A stretch of DNA of 64,000 nt from Pseudohongiella sp. O18 (lineage in GTDB: Bacteria > Pseudomonadota > Gammaproteobacteria > Pseudomonadales > Pseudohongiellaceae). The stretch lies in assembly GCF_021729085.1 (NCBI RefSeq), contig NZ_JAJSAR010000002.1, positions 1,059,445 through 1,123,444 on the forward strand, in the 5' to 3' direction. Position 1 is the stretch's first letter; every line of letters begins with the position of its first letter. A model generated the notes under the pieces. It had not been told where the DNA came from. It saw only the letters and a list, made by a program, of their open reading frames with translations, and searched no databases. Positions 18,374-27,986 of this stretch are shown here, piece after piece. The translations under genes and the position numbers were made by a program.

Positions 18374-19564
18374 ATGACCTCAGCTATGCAGAATCAATCT
18401 GCCTTGATGGCCAACTACGGACACCCCGACCTGCAGTTCAGCCGGGGTCAGGGATGCTATCTTTATACGGAAGCCGGCGATGCCTATCTGGATTTTACGG
18501 CCGGTATTGCTGTGAACTGTCTCGGGCATTGTCACCCTCACCTGGTATCCACGCTGCAAACCCAGGCCGAAACCCTGTGGCACACCTCCAACCTGTTCAG
18601 CAATATTCCCACTGAGCGGCTGGCGAAGCGCCTGGTTGAAAAAAGTTTTGCCGATCGCGTGTTTTTTGCCAACTCCGGCACCGAAGCGGTTGAGTGTGGC
18701 TTCAAGATGATGCGCCGCTTCCACTATCATCACGGTCGCAAGGAGCGCGTGCGCATCATTACCCTGGCGCAGTCCTTCCATGGCCGTACACTGGCCCCGG
18801 TGGCCGCCTGCCGCAATCCGCTGCACACCGAGGGTTTCCTGGTTGGTGACGGTGGTTTTGACCAGGTGCCGTTTGGTGACCTGGAGGCCCTGCGTCAGGC
18901 CGTAACGGAACAGACCGCTGGCGTGATTCTGGAGCCGGTGCAGGGTGAAGGCGGCATTCGCCCCGTCACTGCCGAGTACCTGAAGGCGGTCCGGGCCCTG
19001 TGTGACGAACATGGCATTCTGCTGATGTTTGATGAAGTCCAGTCTGGCATGGGCCGCACCGGTTACCTGTTTGCACACGAGGCGCTGGGCGTGACGCCTG
19101 ACGTGCTGGCGTCCGCCAAGGGGCTGGGTGGCGGATTCCCGATTGGCGCCTGCCTGTCGACCGAGCGGGTAGCTGAGGTCATGACGGCAGGTACCCATGG
19201 CAGCACCTTCGGCGGTAACCCGCTGGCAACATCCGTCGGTAATGCAGTCATGGATGTGCTGACCGACCCGGGTTTTCTGGAGACGGTCACCGAACGATCC
19301 ACCCAGCTGCGCGCCGGGCTGGATAAGCTGATTAAACGTTATCCCAAAGTGCTGGCCGAACACACCGGCCTGGGCCTGATGGTGGGCCTGCGCTGCGTGG
19401 CCAGCAACGCCGACCTGATCAAGGCCATGCAGAAAAATCACCTGCTGGCGGTGAAAGCCGGGGGCAACTCCATACGTCTGTTGCCACCTCTGGTGGTCAG
19501 CCCTCGGGAAATCGATGAGGCCTTGAATTCACTCGAGAAAGCCTGCGCCAGCCTGCCCGTCTAA
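18374..19564 (+). CDS. argD: Acetylornithine/succinyldiaminopimelate-type aminotransferase
   Basis: A 396-residue class III PLP-dependent aminotransferase. The family transfers an amino group between N-acetylornithine (or succinyl-DAP) and 2-oxoglutarate in arginine and lysine synthesis. Visible: the N-terminal FTAGIAVNCLGHCHP, the cofactor region FANSGTEAVECGFKM near residue 100, FHGRTLAP, the Asp of LLMFDEVQSGMGRTG near 220, and the PLP-binding Lys in ASAKGLGGGFPIGA near 250. The ATG at 18374 (weak AGGAC upstream) matches family N-termini; an in-frame GTG at 18239 would add 45 residues without homology. The catabolic AstC is a close relative, but no ast genes are nearby, so argD is the simpler call. 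Confidence 0.88.
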   Translation: MTSAMQNQSALMANYGHPDLQFSRGQGCYLYTEAGDAYLDFTAGIAVNCLGHCHPHLVSTLQTQAETLWHTSNLFSNIPTERLAKRLVEKSFADRVFFANSGTEAVECGFKMMRRFHYHHGRKERVRIITLAQSFHGRTLAPVAACRNPLHTEGFLVGDGGFDQVPFGDLEALRQAVTEQTAGVILEPVQGEGGIRPVTAEYLKAVRALCDEHGILLMFDEVQSGMGRTGYLFAHEALGVTPDVLASAKGLGGGFPIGACLSTERVAEVMTAGTHGSTFGGNPLATSVGNAVMDVLTDPGFLETVTERSTQLRAGLDKLIKRYPKVLAEHTGLGLMVGLRCVASNADLIKAMQKNHLLAVKAGGNSIRLLPPLVVSPREIDEALNSLEKACASLPV

Positions 19565-19579
19565 ATATCGAACGTACGC

Positions 19580-19638
19580 TTGGCATATCAATATTTCCCT
19601 GCTAGATTAGCGGCCTTGTCACAAACTGTGACAAGGCC
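19580..19638 (+). promoter_or_regulatory. Putative sigma-70 promoter and hairpin before GGDEF-EAL gene
   Basis: TTGGCA (19580-19585), a 17-bp spacer and TAGATT (19603-19608) make a plausible housekeeping promoter. Immediately after it, GGCCTTGTCAC (19612-19622) pairs perfectly with GTGACAAGGCC (19628-19638) over a 5-nt loop. The hairpin would lie at the very start of the transcript and could be an operator or a 5' mRNA stabiliser; with no T-tract it is a poor terminator for argD. Confidence 0.45.
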
Positions 19639-19706
19639 CATCTGTCTGTTACATGAAATGTGGTCGACAGTGCAGGTATAAACCAACAACATAAAAATAA
19701 GACCTG

Positions 19707-22664
19707 ATGACCCCTGCCCTGCAACCGCAGCATACTCTGCTTTCTCTTTGCACCGACCTGTACTGGTGCCAGGGCGCCGATGGCCGTTGCCATCAGGTGG
19801 CCAGTTTCTCAACCAGCACAGACGCTGTGGCCAGACAGTTGCGACAGCACAGCTTTGACCAGCTGATCGCCCTTGAAGACCGGGAAGCCTGGCTCCATCA
19901 GCTGCATGGCGGGAATACCTTCAGGCGCTGGCAATGCCGCGTCAATACAGCAGAGGGCCACCGCTATCTGCAGATCGCCGCCACGCCGGTGATGGATCAG
20001 CGTGGCAAGTTCAGCCACTACGAATGCATGGCCGTCGACATCACCAGCGTACGCAGCCACGATGCCGACCTGGAACGCTTTCGCGCCGCCATGGACATGT
20101 CGCTTGACATGATTTTTCTGGTCGATCGCGAAACACTCACCTTTATTGATGCGAACGACACTGCCTGCCTGAGCCTGGAAGTCAGCCGTGAGGAGCTTAT
20201 CTCTCAAAGCCCTGGCAAAGTGATGGGCTTCTCTGATGCCGAGCTGAATGAACGTTATGACCGACTGATCAAACAGGGTGTCAGCAGCCGAATCGAACGT
20301 CGCCTGCGGCGCTCTGACAACAGCGAAACCATTATCGAGATATACAGCCGTGCCACGGAGATTCAGGGACGCTGGGTGATCATTGGTGTGGGCCGTGACA
20401 TCACTGCCCGCAAGCAGGCAGAAAATCGTGCACTGAGACTGCAGCGTATTTTCTCGGCGCTGAGCCTGACCAACGAGGCCATACTGCGCGCGGAAAGTCG
20501 CCAGGACCTGTTTGAGGATGTCTGTGCAGCCGCCGTGTCATCCGGCCTGTTCACGACAACATCAATACTGGCTCCCCTGAAAAGCGGTCGCTTCAAGGCC
20601 ATTGCCAATGCCGGCAACTATACCCGCCAGCCCGAAAAGGTACTGGTCACCACGACGCCCGACATACCGGAGGGTCGCGGCCTGACCAGTGAGGCTTTTC
20701 GGAGCGGAAAGGCGCAAAGCAGCAACGATTTCAAAACTGATCCGCGCACCAGTCCATGGCATGACCTGGCTCGGCAGTTCGACATCGGCAGTGCCGCCGC
20801 CTACCCACTGTTCGAGCGCAAGCAGTGCATCGCAGTGATGCTGTTCTACGCCGGGCCAGTTGACACTTTTGACGCGCAGAATCAGTCCATTCTGCAGAGT
20901 ATGGCCGACAATATTTCCTTTGCCCTGGACAGTTTTGCCGCCGACGAAGAACAACAGCGGGCAGCGGAAGCCATCCGGCGCAATGAACAACGCTTTCGCA
21001 GCCTGACCAGCCTGACCTCCGATTTCTACTGGGAGATGGATGCCAGCCTGCACTTTATCCAGTACGAGGGACGCATTATTGGTGAGAGCAACCAGAAGGC
21101 CGTCCGTACGCTGATTGGGCGCCATCTGTGGAATATGCCGGGTGTACGCGCTGACACCATGAACTGGCGCAAGTTTCGCCGATTGTTACGCCAGGAAAAA
21201 GCCTTCCGCGACTTTGAATTTTCGTTCACCAACGCAGAGGGTGTGATTTATCACCTGTCGCTGGCAGGCGAACCCATTTTTGATGATCAGCACAGGTTCT
21301 CCGGGTATCGCGGCATCTCGCGGGACATCTCCGACAAGAAGCGCGCTGACAACCGCATTCGTCATCTGGCCACTCACGACACCCTGACAGGCTTGCCCAA
21401 TCGCGTGATGTTCACCGAGCTGCTGCGCAACGCAACCCGCACTGCCAGCCGCTATAAAGATAATGCCTTTGCTGTCCTGTTTATCGATCTTGATCGCTTC
21501 AAGACAGTCAATGACACCTACGGGCATCACGCCGGCGACCGGCTACTGGTGGAAGTTGCCAAGCGACTTCGACAGCCACTGCGCAGCAGCGACATAGTAG
21601 CCCGACTGGGCGGCGACGAATTTGTGGTCCTGCTGCACAAGGTCAGTGCTCGCGGACTGGCGCTGACCACTGCCAACCATATTCTTGAGACCTTCTCACA
21701 GCCCGTGAAAGTGGATGACCGCGAATTCATGGTCGGCTGCAGCATTGGTGTCAGCCTGTTTGGCATTGATGCGTTTAATGAAGAAGAACTGATGAATCAC
21801 GCAGACACGGCCATGTATGCCGCCAAAGAAGATGGCCGCAACAACGTGCACTGCTACTCCGCCAAGCTGCATCAGCACACCCAGCGCCGAGCCGGGCTGT
21901 CACTGCAATTGCGCCAGGCGCTGCAGCACGATCAGCTGAGTCTGAACTACCAGGCAAAACTGGACATGAACACTGGTCAGGCGGTCGGTGTAGAAGCACT
22001 GCTGCGCTGGCATCACCCGGAGCTGGGCGATGTGTCTCCCAGCCAGTTCATCCCGATTGCCGAAGATAACGGACTGATCATTCCCATCGGTGAATGGGCT
22101 ATCACGCAGGCCATAAAACAGCTTCACGAATGGGACGCACTGAATCTGCCGCCGCTGAATCTGGCGGTCAATCTGTCGGCCAGACAATTTAATTACCCGG
22201 AGCTTGGCAAGTTCATCATCAACGCTTTAAGCGCCGCCAGCATTGACCCACAGCGCCTGGAGCTTGAGATCACCGAAAGCCTGATGATACAGAATCCGGA
22301 GCATGCCATTGCTGTGATCAAGGCGATCAAAGCTACCGGCGTGCGTTTCGCGCTGGATGATTTTGGAACTGGCTATTCATCGCTGGGCCAGTTGCGCCAC
22401 TACCCTATCGACACCCTCAAGATCGATCGCGCCTTTGTCCGCGACCTGGCCAACAGCCGGGAAGACCAGGCGATCAGCAAGGCCATCATCTCCATGGGCA
22501 AGACACTGGGGATGGCAGTCGTTGCCGAAGGTGTGGAAACACCGGATCAGTTGGCATTGCTAAGCCGGTACCAGTGCGATCAGATTCAGGGCTTCTTCTA
22601 TCATCGACCAGTGCCGTCTGATGAGTTTGTAAGCTGGTACCTAAAACAAACACAAAATTTGTAG
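19707..22664 (+). CDS. PAS-PAS-GAF-PAS-GGDEF-EAL cyclic-di-GMP protein
   Basis: A 985-residue soluble sensor-type protein with no membrane segment. Domains in order: PAS (about 10-115), PAS with PAC (125-240), GAF (250-420), PAS (430-555), GGDEF (565-725) and EAL (735-980). The cyclase half keeps GGDEF near residue 635, with the inhibitory RxxD site (RSSD) five residues before it. The phosphodiesterase half keeps EAL, the Asn of NLSARQ, the Glu of EITES, DDFGTGYSSL, the Lys of LKIDR, AEGVE and the Gln of QGFF. By motif both activities are possible; which one dominates cannot be told from sequence. It precedes a chemoreceptor gene that has its own promoter. Signal and output are unknown; control of motility or biofilm is the family role. 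Confidence 0.96.
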   Translation: MTPALQPQHTLLSLCTDLYWCQGADGRCHQVASFSTSTDAVARQLRQHSFDQLIALEDREAWLHQLHGGNTFRRWQCRVNTAEGHRYLQIAATPVMDQRGKFSHYECMAVDITSVRSHDADLERFRAAMDMSLDMIFLVDRETLTFIDANDTACLSLEVSREELISQSPGKVMGFSDAELNERYDRLIKQGVSSRIERRLRRSDNSETIIEIYSRATEIQGRWVIIGVGRDITARKQAENRALRLQRIFSALSLTNEAILRAESRQDLFEDVCAAAVSSGLFTTTSILAPLKSGRFKAIANAGNYTRQPEKVLVTTTPDIPEGRGLTSEAFRSGKAQSSNDFKTDPRTSPWHDLARQFDIGSAAAYPLFERKQCIAVMLFYAGPVDTFDAQNQSILQSMADNISFALDSFAADEEQQRAAEAIRRNEQRFRSLTSLTSDFYWEMDASLHFIQYEGRIIGESNQKAVRTLIGRHLWNMPGVRADTMNWRKFRRLLRQEKAFRDFEFSFTNAEGVIYHLSLAGEPIFDDQHRFSGYRGISRDISDKKRADNRIRHLATHDTLTGLPNRVMFTELLRNATRTASRYKDNAFAVLFIDLDRFKTVNDTYGHHAGDRLLVEVAKRLRQPLRSSDIVARLGGDEFVVLLHKVSARGLALTTANHILETFSQPVKVDDREFMVGCSIGVSLFGIDAFNEEELMNHADTAMYAAKEDGRNNVHCYSAKLHQHTQRRAGLSLQLRQALQHDQLSLNYQAKLDMNTGQAVGVEALLRWHHPELGDVSPSQFIPIAEDNGLIIPIGEWAITQAIKQLHEWDALNLPPLNLAVNLSARQFNYPELGKFIINALSAASIDPQRLELEITESLMIQNPEHAIAVIKAIKATGVRFALDDFGTGYSSLGQLRHYPIDTLKIDRAFVRDLANSREDQAISKAIISMGKTLGMAVVAEGVETPDQLALLSRYQCDQIQGFFYHRPVPSDEFVSWYLKQTQNL

Positions 22665-22673
22665 GGATATTAT

Positions 22674-22700
22674 TCAAGTTTTGCAGGCCAATGCCGCTAG
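22674..22700 (+). promoter_or_regulatory. Putative sigma-28 (FliA) promoter
   Basis: TCAAGTTT (22674-22681), exactly 11 bases, then GCCGCTAG (22693-22700). The FliA consensus is TAAAGTTT-N11-GCCGATAA, giving 7/8 and 6/8 matches at the correct spacing. It lies 40 bases before the chemoreceptor ATG, as expected for a late flagellar/chemotaxis gene. Confidence 0.6.
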
Positions 22701-22739
22701 CTATTTTGACAATCCCTGTCATAGAGCGAGACACGCAAA

Positions 22740-24287
22740 ATGGCCGAACGCAAGTTATTCTCCACTAACGAAAAGCTGGTTTCCACCACTGACCTGAACA
22801 GCTATATTCGTTACGCAAACCCAGAATTCATTAAAATATCAGGCTATTCCGAGAAGGAGCTGATCGGCTCCCCGCACAACATCGTGCGCCATCCGGATAT
22901 GCCCAAAGAAGCATTTAAATCGCTATGGGGAACTGTTCAGCGCGGCAAACCATGGATGGGTATGGTCAAAAACGCCTGCAAGAACGGTGACTATTACTGG
23001 GTGGATGCTTACGTCACACCAGTTTTTGAAAATGGCAAGGTGACCGGCTACCAGTCAGTCCGTTCAGTGCCAGACGAGAAGCACGTAAAAGCTGCCAGCA
23101 GCCTCTACGCCCGCCTGCGCAGTGGTGCGTCCGTTCGCCTGAATGCCGTGATTGGGTGGCGTCAAAGCATACTCGCAGCTCAGGTTCTCAGTCTGCTGGT
23201 CGTGATTGCTGGATTGACGTTCCCAGCGCTGGGTGGCGTATTGGGCTGGACTCTGGCAGCCCTTGGCGCTGTAGGCGGTGTCGCAGCCGGCGCAGTCCTG
23301 CTTGCTCAGATGAACCCGCTGATCGACGCTGCCGAAAAAATCGCCAGCGACAGACTTTCGCGGGCCGTGTACACCAGCCACAAGAATGAGCTTGGCACCG
23401 TAGAACTGGCCATGAAAAAGCTTAGCTCAGAAGTCACTACCATTCTGAAACGTGTCGACGAGTCGGCCGCCAGCCTCGACCGCCTGGCAAACCAGGCGAA
23501 CAAGGCAGTTGCTACGACCAACCAGGCCATTGCACAGCAGCAGGCAGAAATCGACTCTGTGTCGTCAGCTGTGACAGAGATGTCCAGCGCTATTCATGAA
23601 GTGGCCAGCAACACCTCCAACACCTCCACTGCGGCCGAACAGGCAGACCACAGTGTGGGAGAAGGTCGCCACTCGATTGACGAGAGTCTGTCAGCTACGA
23701 CTCAACTGGCCGCGAATATCGACGATATTACCCGCATGATCCAGGACCTGGGTAATGATAGCAACGCGATTGGCTCTGTCATCGAGGTGATTAACGGTAT
23801 CGCTGAGCAGACCAACCTGCTGGCTCTGAACGCGGCGATTGAGGCTGCTCGCGCCGGTGAACAGGGCCGGGGCTTCGCAGTGGTAGCCGATGAGGTGCGC
23901 ACTCTGGCACAGCGCACCCAGAATTCCACCGTACAGATCAAGGACATCATTAACCGCATCCAGGGCAGCACGCAAAGCTGCGTGGACTCGATTGCCAGCG
24001 CGCAGGAAAAGGCCAAGCACTGCGTCAAGTACAACCAGGACGCCGGCAATGCCTACAGTGCCATCAGCCAGGCAGTCTCGGATATCCGCAACATGACCTT
24101 CCAGGTGGCAACAGCTGTGGAAGAGCAGAGTGCGGTGGCTGAAGAGGTAAACCGCAATATCGTTAATATTCAGACGCAGTCGGAGCGCACCAGCGAGGCC
24201 TCGCGTTCGACTGCGGACTCCAGCAAGCGTCTGGCGCAGGATATTTCTGCCATGCATGAGCTTGTTCGTCAGTTTTCATCGCGTTGA
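22740..24287 (+). CDS. Aer-like PAS-containing methyl-accepting chemotaxis protein
   Basis: A 515-residue energy/redox-taxis-type receptor. The N-terminal PAS domain (about 15-115) has the Aer hallmarks [23 protein letters not shown] and [18 protein letters not shown]; in Aer this domain binds FAD. A hydrophobic pair of segments at about 145-195 forms the membrane hairpin, with no large periplasmic domain. The signalling coiled coil follows, with the highly conserved tip [20 protein letters not shown] near residue 355, which contacts CheA/CheW. A sigma-28-like promoter precedes it and an intrinsic terminator follows. The ligand (O2, redox or electron-transport state) is inferred from family resemblance. 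Confidence 0.94.
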   Translation: MAERKLFSTNEKLVSTTDLNSYIRYANPEFIKISGYSEKELIGSPHNIVRHPDMPKEAFKSLWGTVQRGKPWMGMVKNACKNGDYYWVDAYVTPVFENGKVTGYQSVRSVPDEKHVKAASSLYARLRSGASVRLNAVIGWRQSILAAQVLSLLVVIAGLTFPALGGVLGWTLAALGAVGGVAAGAVLLAQMNPLIDAAEKIASDRLSRAVYTSHKNELGTVELAMKKLSSEVTTILKRVDESAASLDRLANQANKAVATTNQAIAQQQAEIDSVSSAVTEMSSAIHEVASNTSNTSTAAEQADHSVGEGRHSIDESLSATTQLAANIDDITRMIQDLGNDSNAIGSVIEVINGIAEQTNLLALNAAIEAARAGEQGRGFAVVADEVRTLAQRTQNSTVQIKDIINRIQGSTQSCVDSIASAQEKAKHCVKYNQDAGNAYSAISQAVSDIRNMTFQVATAVEEQSAVAEEVNRNIVNIQTQSERTSEASRSTADSSKRLAQDISAMHELVRQFSSR

Positions 24288-24296
24288 TCGCTCCTC

Positions 24297-24345
24297 AAGC
24301 CGGTCGGCAGGCAATGTAGTATCGTCTGTCTTCCGGCTTCTTTTT
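24297..24345 (+). terminator. Intrinsic terminator after chemoreceptor gene
   Basis: AAGCCGG (24297-24303) pairs with CCGGCTT (24332-24338), with an inner partial GGCAG/CTGTC pairing, and is followed by CTTTTT. It lies 9 bases after the receptor stop codon. Confidence 0.8.
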
Positions 24346-24410
24346 GCCCGCTCTGCCAACTGAAACCTCAGCGCTTACGGCTCCGAAAGCAGTGCTTCGT
24401 ATTAAGCTAC

Positions 24411-24602
24411 GGTCCAGGCAGCGGGTTGCAGATTGCTCCCGGATCGCATCCTTTCACCGGTTACCCGGCGGTGCGGAACTCGACGTCGCGGCGTTGCCGC
24501 TCCGGACTCAGACAGTCCTACCGCTGATCGGGTGACCGGCAAAAGGATAAACGCGCCCTGATTGGGCGCAATTCTGCAATCCGCTACCCTCCCCTTGTGC
24601 CA
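24411..24602 (+). repeat. Palindromic dispersed element, copy A
   Basis: One of three similar roughly 190-bp inverted-repeat elements (others at 33599 and 34581). Nested stems: AGCGGGTTGCAGA (24420-24432) with TCTGCAATCCGCT (24573-24585); ATCCTTT (24448-24454) with AAAGGAT (24542-24548); CCGGTTACCCG (24457-24467) with CGGGTGACCGG (24529-24539). Two inner hairpins, GCGGCgttGCCGC and GGACTcagacAGTCC, and an outer CGCCCtgattGGGCG complete it. The stems differ in sequence from the other copies but remain paired. It lies in the long gap before liuA. Confidence 0.85.
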
Positions 24603-24709
24603 AAGTCTAATAAGACACAACTTTCTGGGTTGATGGAAACCCACACTATCCTTAAGGTCCGTCCGGGCAATCACTAGTTGAACTCCGAACTGAGCCTTGT
24701 GGGGGATTG

Positions 24710-24825
24710 GCACTGCGGTCAGATCGAGGTCTCGGGGATAGGGTGGCAAGGAGCGAGGAAAACCTGACGAGGACTGCCACCCTAGTTCCGAGGCCGGAAG
24801 CGATGAACTCAGTCCCGAGCCCGCG
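24710..24825 (+). ncRNA. Structured element with invariant 26-nt loop, copy 1
   Basis: CTCGGGGATAGGGTGGCA (24731-24748) pairs with TGCCACCCTAGTTCCGAG (24775-24792) around the 26-nt loop 24749-24774, which begins AGGAGCGAGGAAAACC. The same loop is found, base for base, at 26252-26277, where the stem differs but still pairs. Similarity between the two copies extends about 20 bases to the left and 30 to the right. It lies 200 bases before liuA. It may be a cis-regulatory RNA or a palindromic mobile repeat; it is not a class I can name. Confidence 0.55.
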
Positions 24826-24912
24826 TAGCGCGCGAGGTCGAGTTCCGCCCCGCCGGGTGACAGGCGAAAGGATGCGATCCGGGCGATGACCAATACCCGC
24901 CTTCCGGACCGA
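24810..24912 (-). repeat. Half copy (D) of the palindromic dispersed element
   Basis: From CAGTCCCGAGC to CCGCCTTCCGG this matches the right half of copy C at 34674-34767, including CGAGGTCGAGTTCC, GCCGGGTGACAGG and GAAAGGATGCGATCCGGGCG. The left half is replaced by the structured element at 24710-24825, so D appears truncated or recombined. Confidence 0.7.
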
Positions 24913-24975
24913 TCTGCAATAGGAAGCGATCCCGCTGGGCGTTCAGCAGCCTTGTGTGAATCCATTCAGTTTTGG

Positions 24976-25003
24976 TTTAGAATCGGGACAAGCCCGAACT
25001 AAA
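24976..25003. promoter_or_regulatory. Imperfect inverted repeat upstream of liuA
   Basis: TTTAGAATCGGG, four bases, then CCCGAACTAAA form an interrupted palindrome that ends 20 bases before the liuA ATG. The position suits an operator for the leucine-degradation operon. It does not resemble the LiuR consensus I know, and no regulator gene is adjacent, so the regulator is unknown. Confidence 0.35.
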
Positions 25004-25023
25004 ATTAGAATGAGAGCGCACCC

Positions 25024-26187
25024 ATGCACTACCCCCAACTTAGCTTCGACTTCGACGAAAGCCTGCGCATGCTGCAGGAACAGGTGCAGCAGTTTGCGGC
25101 ACGTGAGATTGCACCTATGGCGGCCGAGATTGATCGCAGCAATCAGTTCCCTGCCGAGCTCTGGCGCAAAATGGGTGACCTGGGTTTGCTGGGCATCACC
25201 GTGTCTGATGAATATGGCGGCGCTGATATGGGTTATCTGGCGCACGTGGTGGTGCAGGAGGAAATCAGCCGCGCGTCTGCGAGCGTCGGCCTCAGCTACG
25301 GCGCGCACTCGAATCTTTGTGTCAATCAGATCTATCGTAATGGCACCGACGAACAACGGGCGCAATATCTGCCGAAACTGATCAGCGGCGAACACGTGGG
25401 CGCTTTGGCCATGAGTGAGCACAATGCCGGATCCGACGTGGTCAGCATGCAGCTGTCCGCCAAACGCGACGGCGATCACTTTGTACTGAATGGCAGCAAA
25501 ATGTGGATTACCAACGGTCCGGATGCAAACGTCTATGTCATCTACGCCAAAACTGACGCCAGCGCCGGGCCGCACGGCATCACTGCATTTATAGTCGAAC
25601 GCGACGCGCCAGGATTCTCCCGTTCCCCCAAACTCGACAAACTGGGCATGCGCGGATCCAACACCTGCGAGCTGGTGTTTGCCGACTGCCGGGTACCCGC
25701 GACCAATATTCTGGGCGGTGAAAACCGGGGCGCGCAGGTGCTGATGAGCGGCCTGGATTACGAACGAGTGGTGCTGTCTGGCGGCCCGCTGGGCATCATG
25801 CAGGCCTGCCTGGATGTCGTCGTCCCTTACGTGCATGACCGCAAACAGTTCGGTCAGGCGATCGGTGAGTTCCAGTTCATACAGGGCAAGGTCGCCGACA
25901 TGTATACTGCGCTGAACGCCTCGCGCGCCTATGTGTACGCTGTGGCACGCGCCTGCGACCGCGGTGAAACCACCCGCAAAGACGCCGCCGGCGCCATCCT
26001 TTTTAGCGCCGAATACGCCACTAAACTTTCGCTCGATGCCATCCAGATCCTCGGTGGCAACGGCTACATCAACGACTACCCCACCGGCCGCCTGCTCCGC
26101 GACGCCAAGCTCTACGAAATCGGCGCCGGCACCCAGGAGATCCGACGCATGCTGATCGGACGGGAGCTCTTCCGTGAAACCGCTTGA
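25024..26187 (+). CDS. liuA: Isovaleryl-CoA dehydrogenase
   Basis: A 387-residue FAD-dependent acyl-CoA dehydrogenase. It oxidises isovaleryl-CoA to 3-methylcrotonyl-CoA in leucine catabolism and passes electrons to ETF. Motifs: [12 protein letters not shown] and [13 protein letters not shown] (both characteristic of isovaleryl-CoA dehydrogenases), the FAD/substrate segments [14 protein letters not shown] and [17 protein letters not shown], the catalytic Glu in [17 protein letters not shown] near residue 240, and the C-terminal [20 protein letters not shown]. The ATG at 25024 gives the standard short N-terminus. It heads the liu cluster; the next gene starts 155 bases later, after a structured element. 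The substrate call is supported by the neighbours. Confidence 0.95.
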   Translation: MHYPQLSFDFDESLRMLQEQVQQFAAREIAPMAAEIDRSNQFPAELWRKMGDLGLLGITVSDEYGGADMGYLAHVVVQEEISRASASVGLSYGAHSNLCVNQIYRNGTDEQRAQYLPKLISGEHVGALAMSEHNAGSDVVSMQLSAKRDGDHFVLNGSKMWITNGPDANVYVIYAKTDASAGPHGITAFIVERDAPGFSRSPKLDKLGMRGSNTCELVFADCRVPATNILGGENRGAQVLMSGLDYERVVLSGGPLGIMQACLDVVVPYVHDRKQFGQAIGEFQFIQGKVADMYTALNASRAYVYAVARACDRGETTRKDAAGAILFSAEYATKLSLDAIQILGGNGYINDYPTGRLLRDAKLYEIGAGTQEIRRMLIGRELFRETA

Positions 26188-26207
26188 CCTCAAACAGCCT
26201 GCATACA

Positions 26208-26325
26208 GATGCAGCACCACAGTTCATCGAGGTGTTGGGAACAATGTGGCAAGGAGCGAGGAAAACCTGACGAGGACTGCCACATTGGTTCCAGCACCGG
26301 ATGCGTTGAACTACGTATCGAGGCA
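26208..26325 (+). ncRNA. Structured element with invariant 26-nt loop, copy 2
   Basis: GGTGTTGGGAACAATGTGGCA (26231-26251) pairs with the arm at 26278-26298 around a 26-nt loop identical to that at 24749-24774. Next to the shared GTGGCA/TGCCAC, copy 1 has AGG/CCT where this copy has AAT/ATT, so two of three pairs differ and all still match. It ends 18 bases before the liuB start, so it would lie within the liuA-liuB transcript and could influence liuB translation or processing. Confidence 0.6.
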
Positions 26326-26342
26326 AGAGGAGTGCAGACAGC

Positions 26343-27944
26343 GTGAATAAGTTGCAGAGCAAGATCAGCCCGCAATCTGAGGAGTACAAACGCAACCACG
26401 CCCACCACACCGCGCTGCGCGACGAACTGCAAGCGCTGACAGCCACGCTGGCTCTGGGTGGCGACGAGAAAGCACGGGAGCGCCATGTGTCTCGCGGCAA
26501 GTTGCTGCCACGCGAACGCGTTGAAGCGCTGCTGGATACCGGCTCTCCGTTCCTGGAGCTGTCGCAGCTGGCCGCCTACCAGGTTTACGAAGACAATATA
26601 CCCGGCGCCGGCATGATCAGCGGTATCGGCATGGTCTCGGGGCAGGCGTGCATGATCGTGGCCAATGACGCTACGGTAAAAGGGGGCACGTATTATCCAT
26701 TGACGGTGAAGAAACATCTGCGTGCGCAGCAGATCGCCATGGAGAACCACCTGCCCTGCATTTATCTGGTGGACTCCGGTGGTGCCAACCTGCCGCATCA
26801 GGCAGAAGTGTTTCCGGACCGGGATCATTTTGGTCGTATTTTTTACAATCAGTCGCGCATGTCCGCTGCTGGTATCGCCCAGATAGCTGCGGTGATGGGC
26901 TCCTGCACAGCGGGTGGCGCCTATGTACCGGCGATGGCCGATGAATCGATCATCGTACGCGACCAGGGCACCATCTTTCTGGGCGGTCCGCCGCTGGTAA
27001 AAGCCGCCACTGGCGAGGAAGTCACTGCTGAGGAACTGGGTGGCGGCCGTGTTCACGCGGAAATTTCCGGCGTTGCCGATCACCTGGCGGATAATGACGT
27101 GCACGCACTGGCACTGGTGCGCCGCAGTATCGCCAGGCTGGGTCGCCGCTCACCTGCCATTGATGTGTCAGCAGCTGCACCCGCTTATGATCCGGACGAA
27201 ATCTACGGCATCGTGTCGGCGGATGTTCGCAGCCCCTATGATGTGCGTGAAGTCATCGCGCGTATCGTGGATGGTTCCTATTTCGATGAGTTCAAACCGC
27301 TGTACGGCGCCACGCTGGTCTGTGGCTTTGCAGAAATCTTCGGTCAAACCGTCGGCATTCTGGCTAACAACGGTATTCTGTTTTCTGAAAGTGCCCTGAA
27401 GGGTACTCACTTTATTCAGCTTTGTTGCCAGCGCAATATTCCGCTGGTGTTCCTGCAGAACATCACCGGTTTTATGGTCGGTCGCAAGTACGAGCATGAA
27501 GGCATCGCCAAGAACGGTGCCAAGCTGGTCAACGCGGTGTCCACCGCCGGCGTACCAAAGATTACCACGCTGATTGGCGGAAGTTTTGGGGCCGGCAACT
27601 ACGGTATGGCGGGACGCGCCTTTGATCCGCGCTTCCTTTGGAGTTGGCCCAATGCCCGAATTTCGGTAATGGGCGGCGCGCAGGCAGCAGGCGTGCTCGG
27701 GCAACTGCGTGGCGACATGCTTAAGGCAAAGGGACAGGCCTGGACCGCGGACGAGGAGCAGGCCTACAAGGCGCCAATAGAGGCAAAATACGAACGTGAG
27801 GGGCACCCCTACTACGCCAGCGCCCGAATCTGGGACGACGGCATTGTGGTACCGGCTGACACGCGTCAGATTCTGGGACTCTCTCTGTTTGCGTCGCGTC
27901 ACGCGCCACAGAACAAAACTGACTTTGGCATTTTCCGTATGTAA
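26343..27944 (+). CDS. liuB: Methylcrotonyl-CoA carboxylase beta (carboxyltransferase) subunit
   Basis: A 533-residue carboxyltransferase of the acyl-CoA carboxylase family. With LiuD it carboxylates 3-methylcrotonyl-CoA to 3-methylglutaconyl-CoA. The start is a GTG at 26343 preceded by AAGAGGAG; the N-terminus [18 protein letters not shown] fits the family. Characteristic segments: [88 protein letters not shown], and in the second half [13 protein letters not shown] and [16 protein letters not shown]. The SGGANLP and [17 protein letters not shown] segments are those of methylcrotonyl-CoA rather than propionyl-CoA carboxylases. It is 43 bases before liuC. Confidence 0.96.
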   Translation: MNKLQSKISPQSEEYKRNHAHHTALRDELQALTATLALGGDEKARERHVSRGKLLPRERVEALLDTGSPFLELSQLAAYQVYEDNIPGAGMISGIGMVSGQACMIVANDATVKGGTYYPLTVKKHLRAQQIAMENHLPCIYLVDSGGANLPHQAEVFPDRDHFGRIFYNQSRMSAAGIAQIAAVMGSCTAGGAYVPAMADESIIVRDQGTIFLGGPPLVKAATGEEVTAEELGGGRVHAEISGVADHLADNDVHALALVRRSIARLGRRSPAIDVSAAAPAYDPDEIYGIVSADVRSPYDVREVIARIVDGSYFDEFKPLYGATLVCGFAEIFGQTVGILANNGILFSESALKGTHFIQLCCQRNIPLVFLQNITGFMVGRKYEHEGIAKNGAKLVNAVSTAGVPKITTLIGGSFGAGNYGMAGRAFDPRFLWSWPNARISVMGGAQAAGVLGQLRGDMLKAKGQAWTADEEQAYKAPIEAKYEREGHPYYASARIWDDGIVVPADTRQILGLSLFASRHAPQNKTDFGIFRM

Positions 27945-27986
27945 CAGAGCTGCATTCGGATAGCGGATCAGAACAGGCTAAACACT

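Noticed and set aside
24402-24965. 187-codon minus-strand frame before liuA
   Set aside because: It crosses two palindromic elements and reads their repeats; no motif or start signal.
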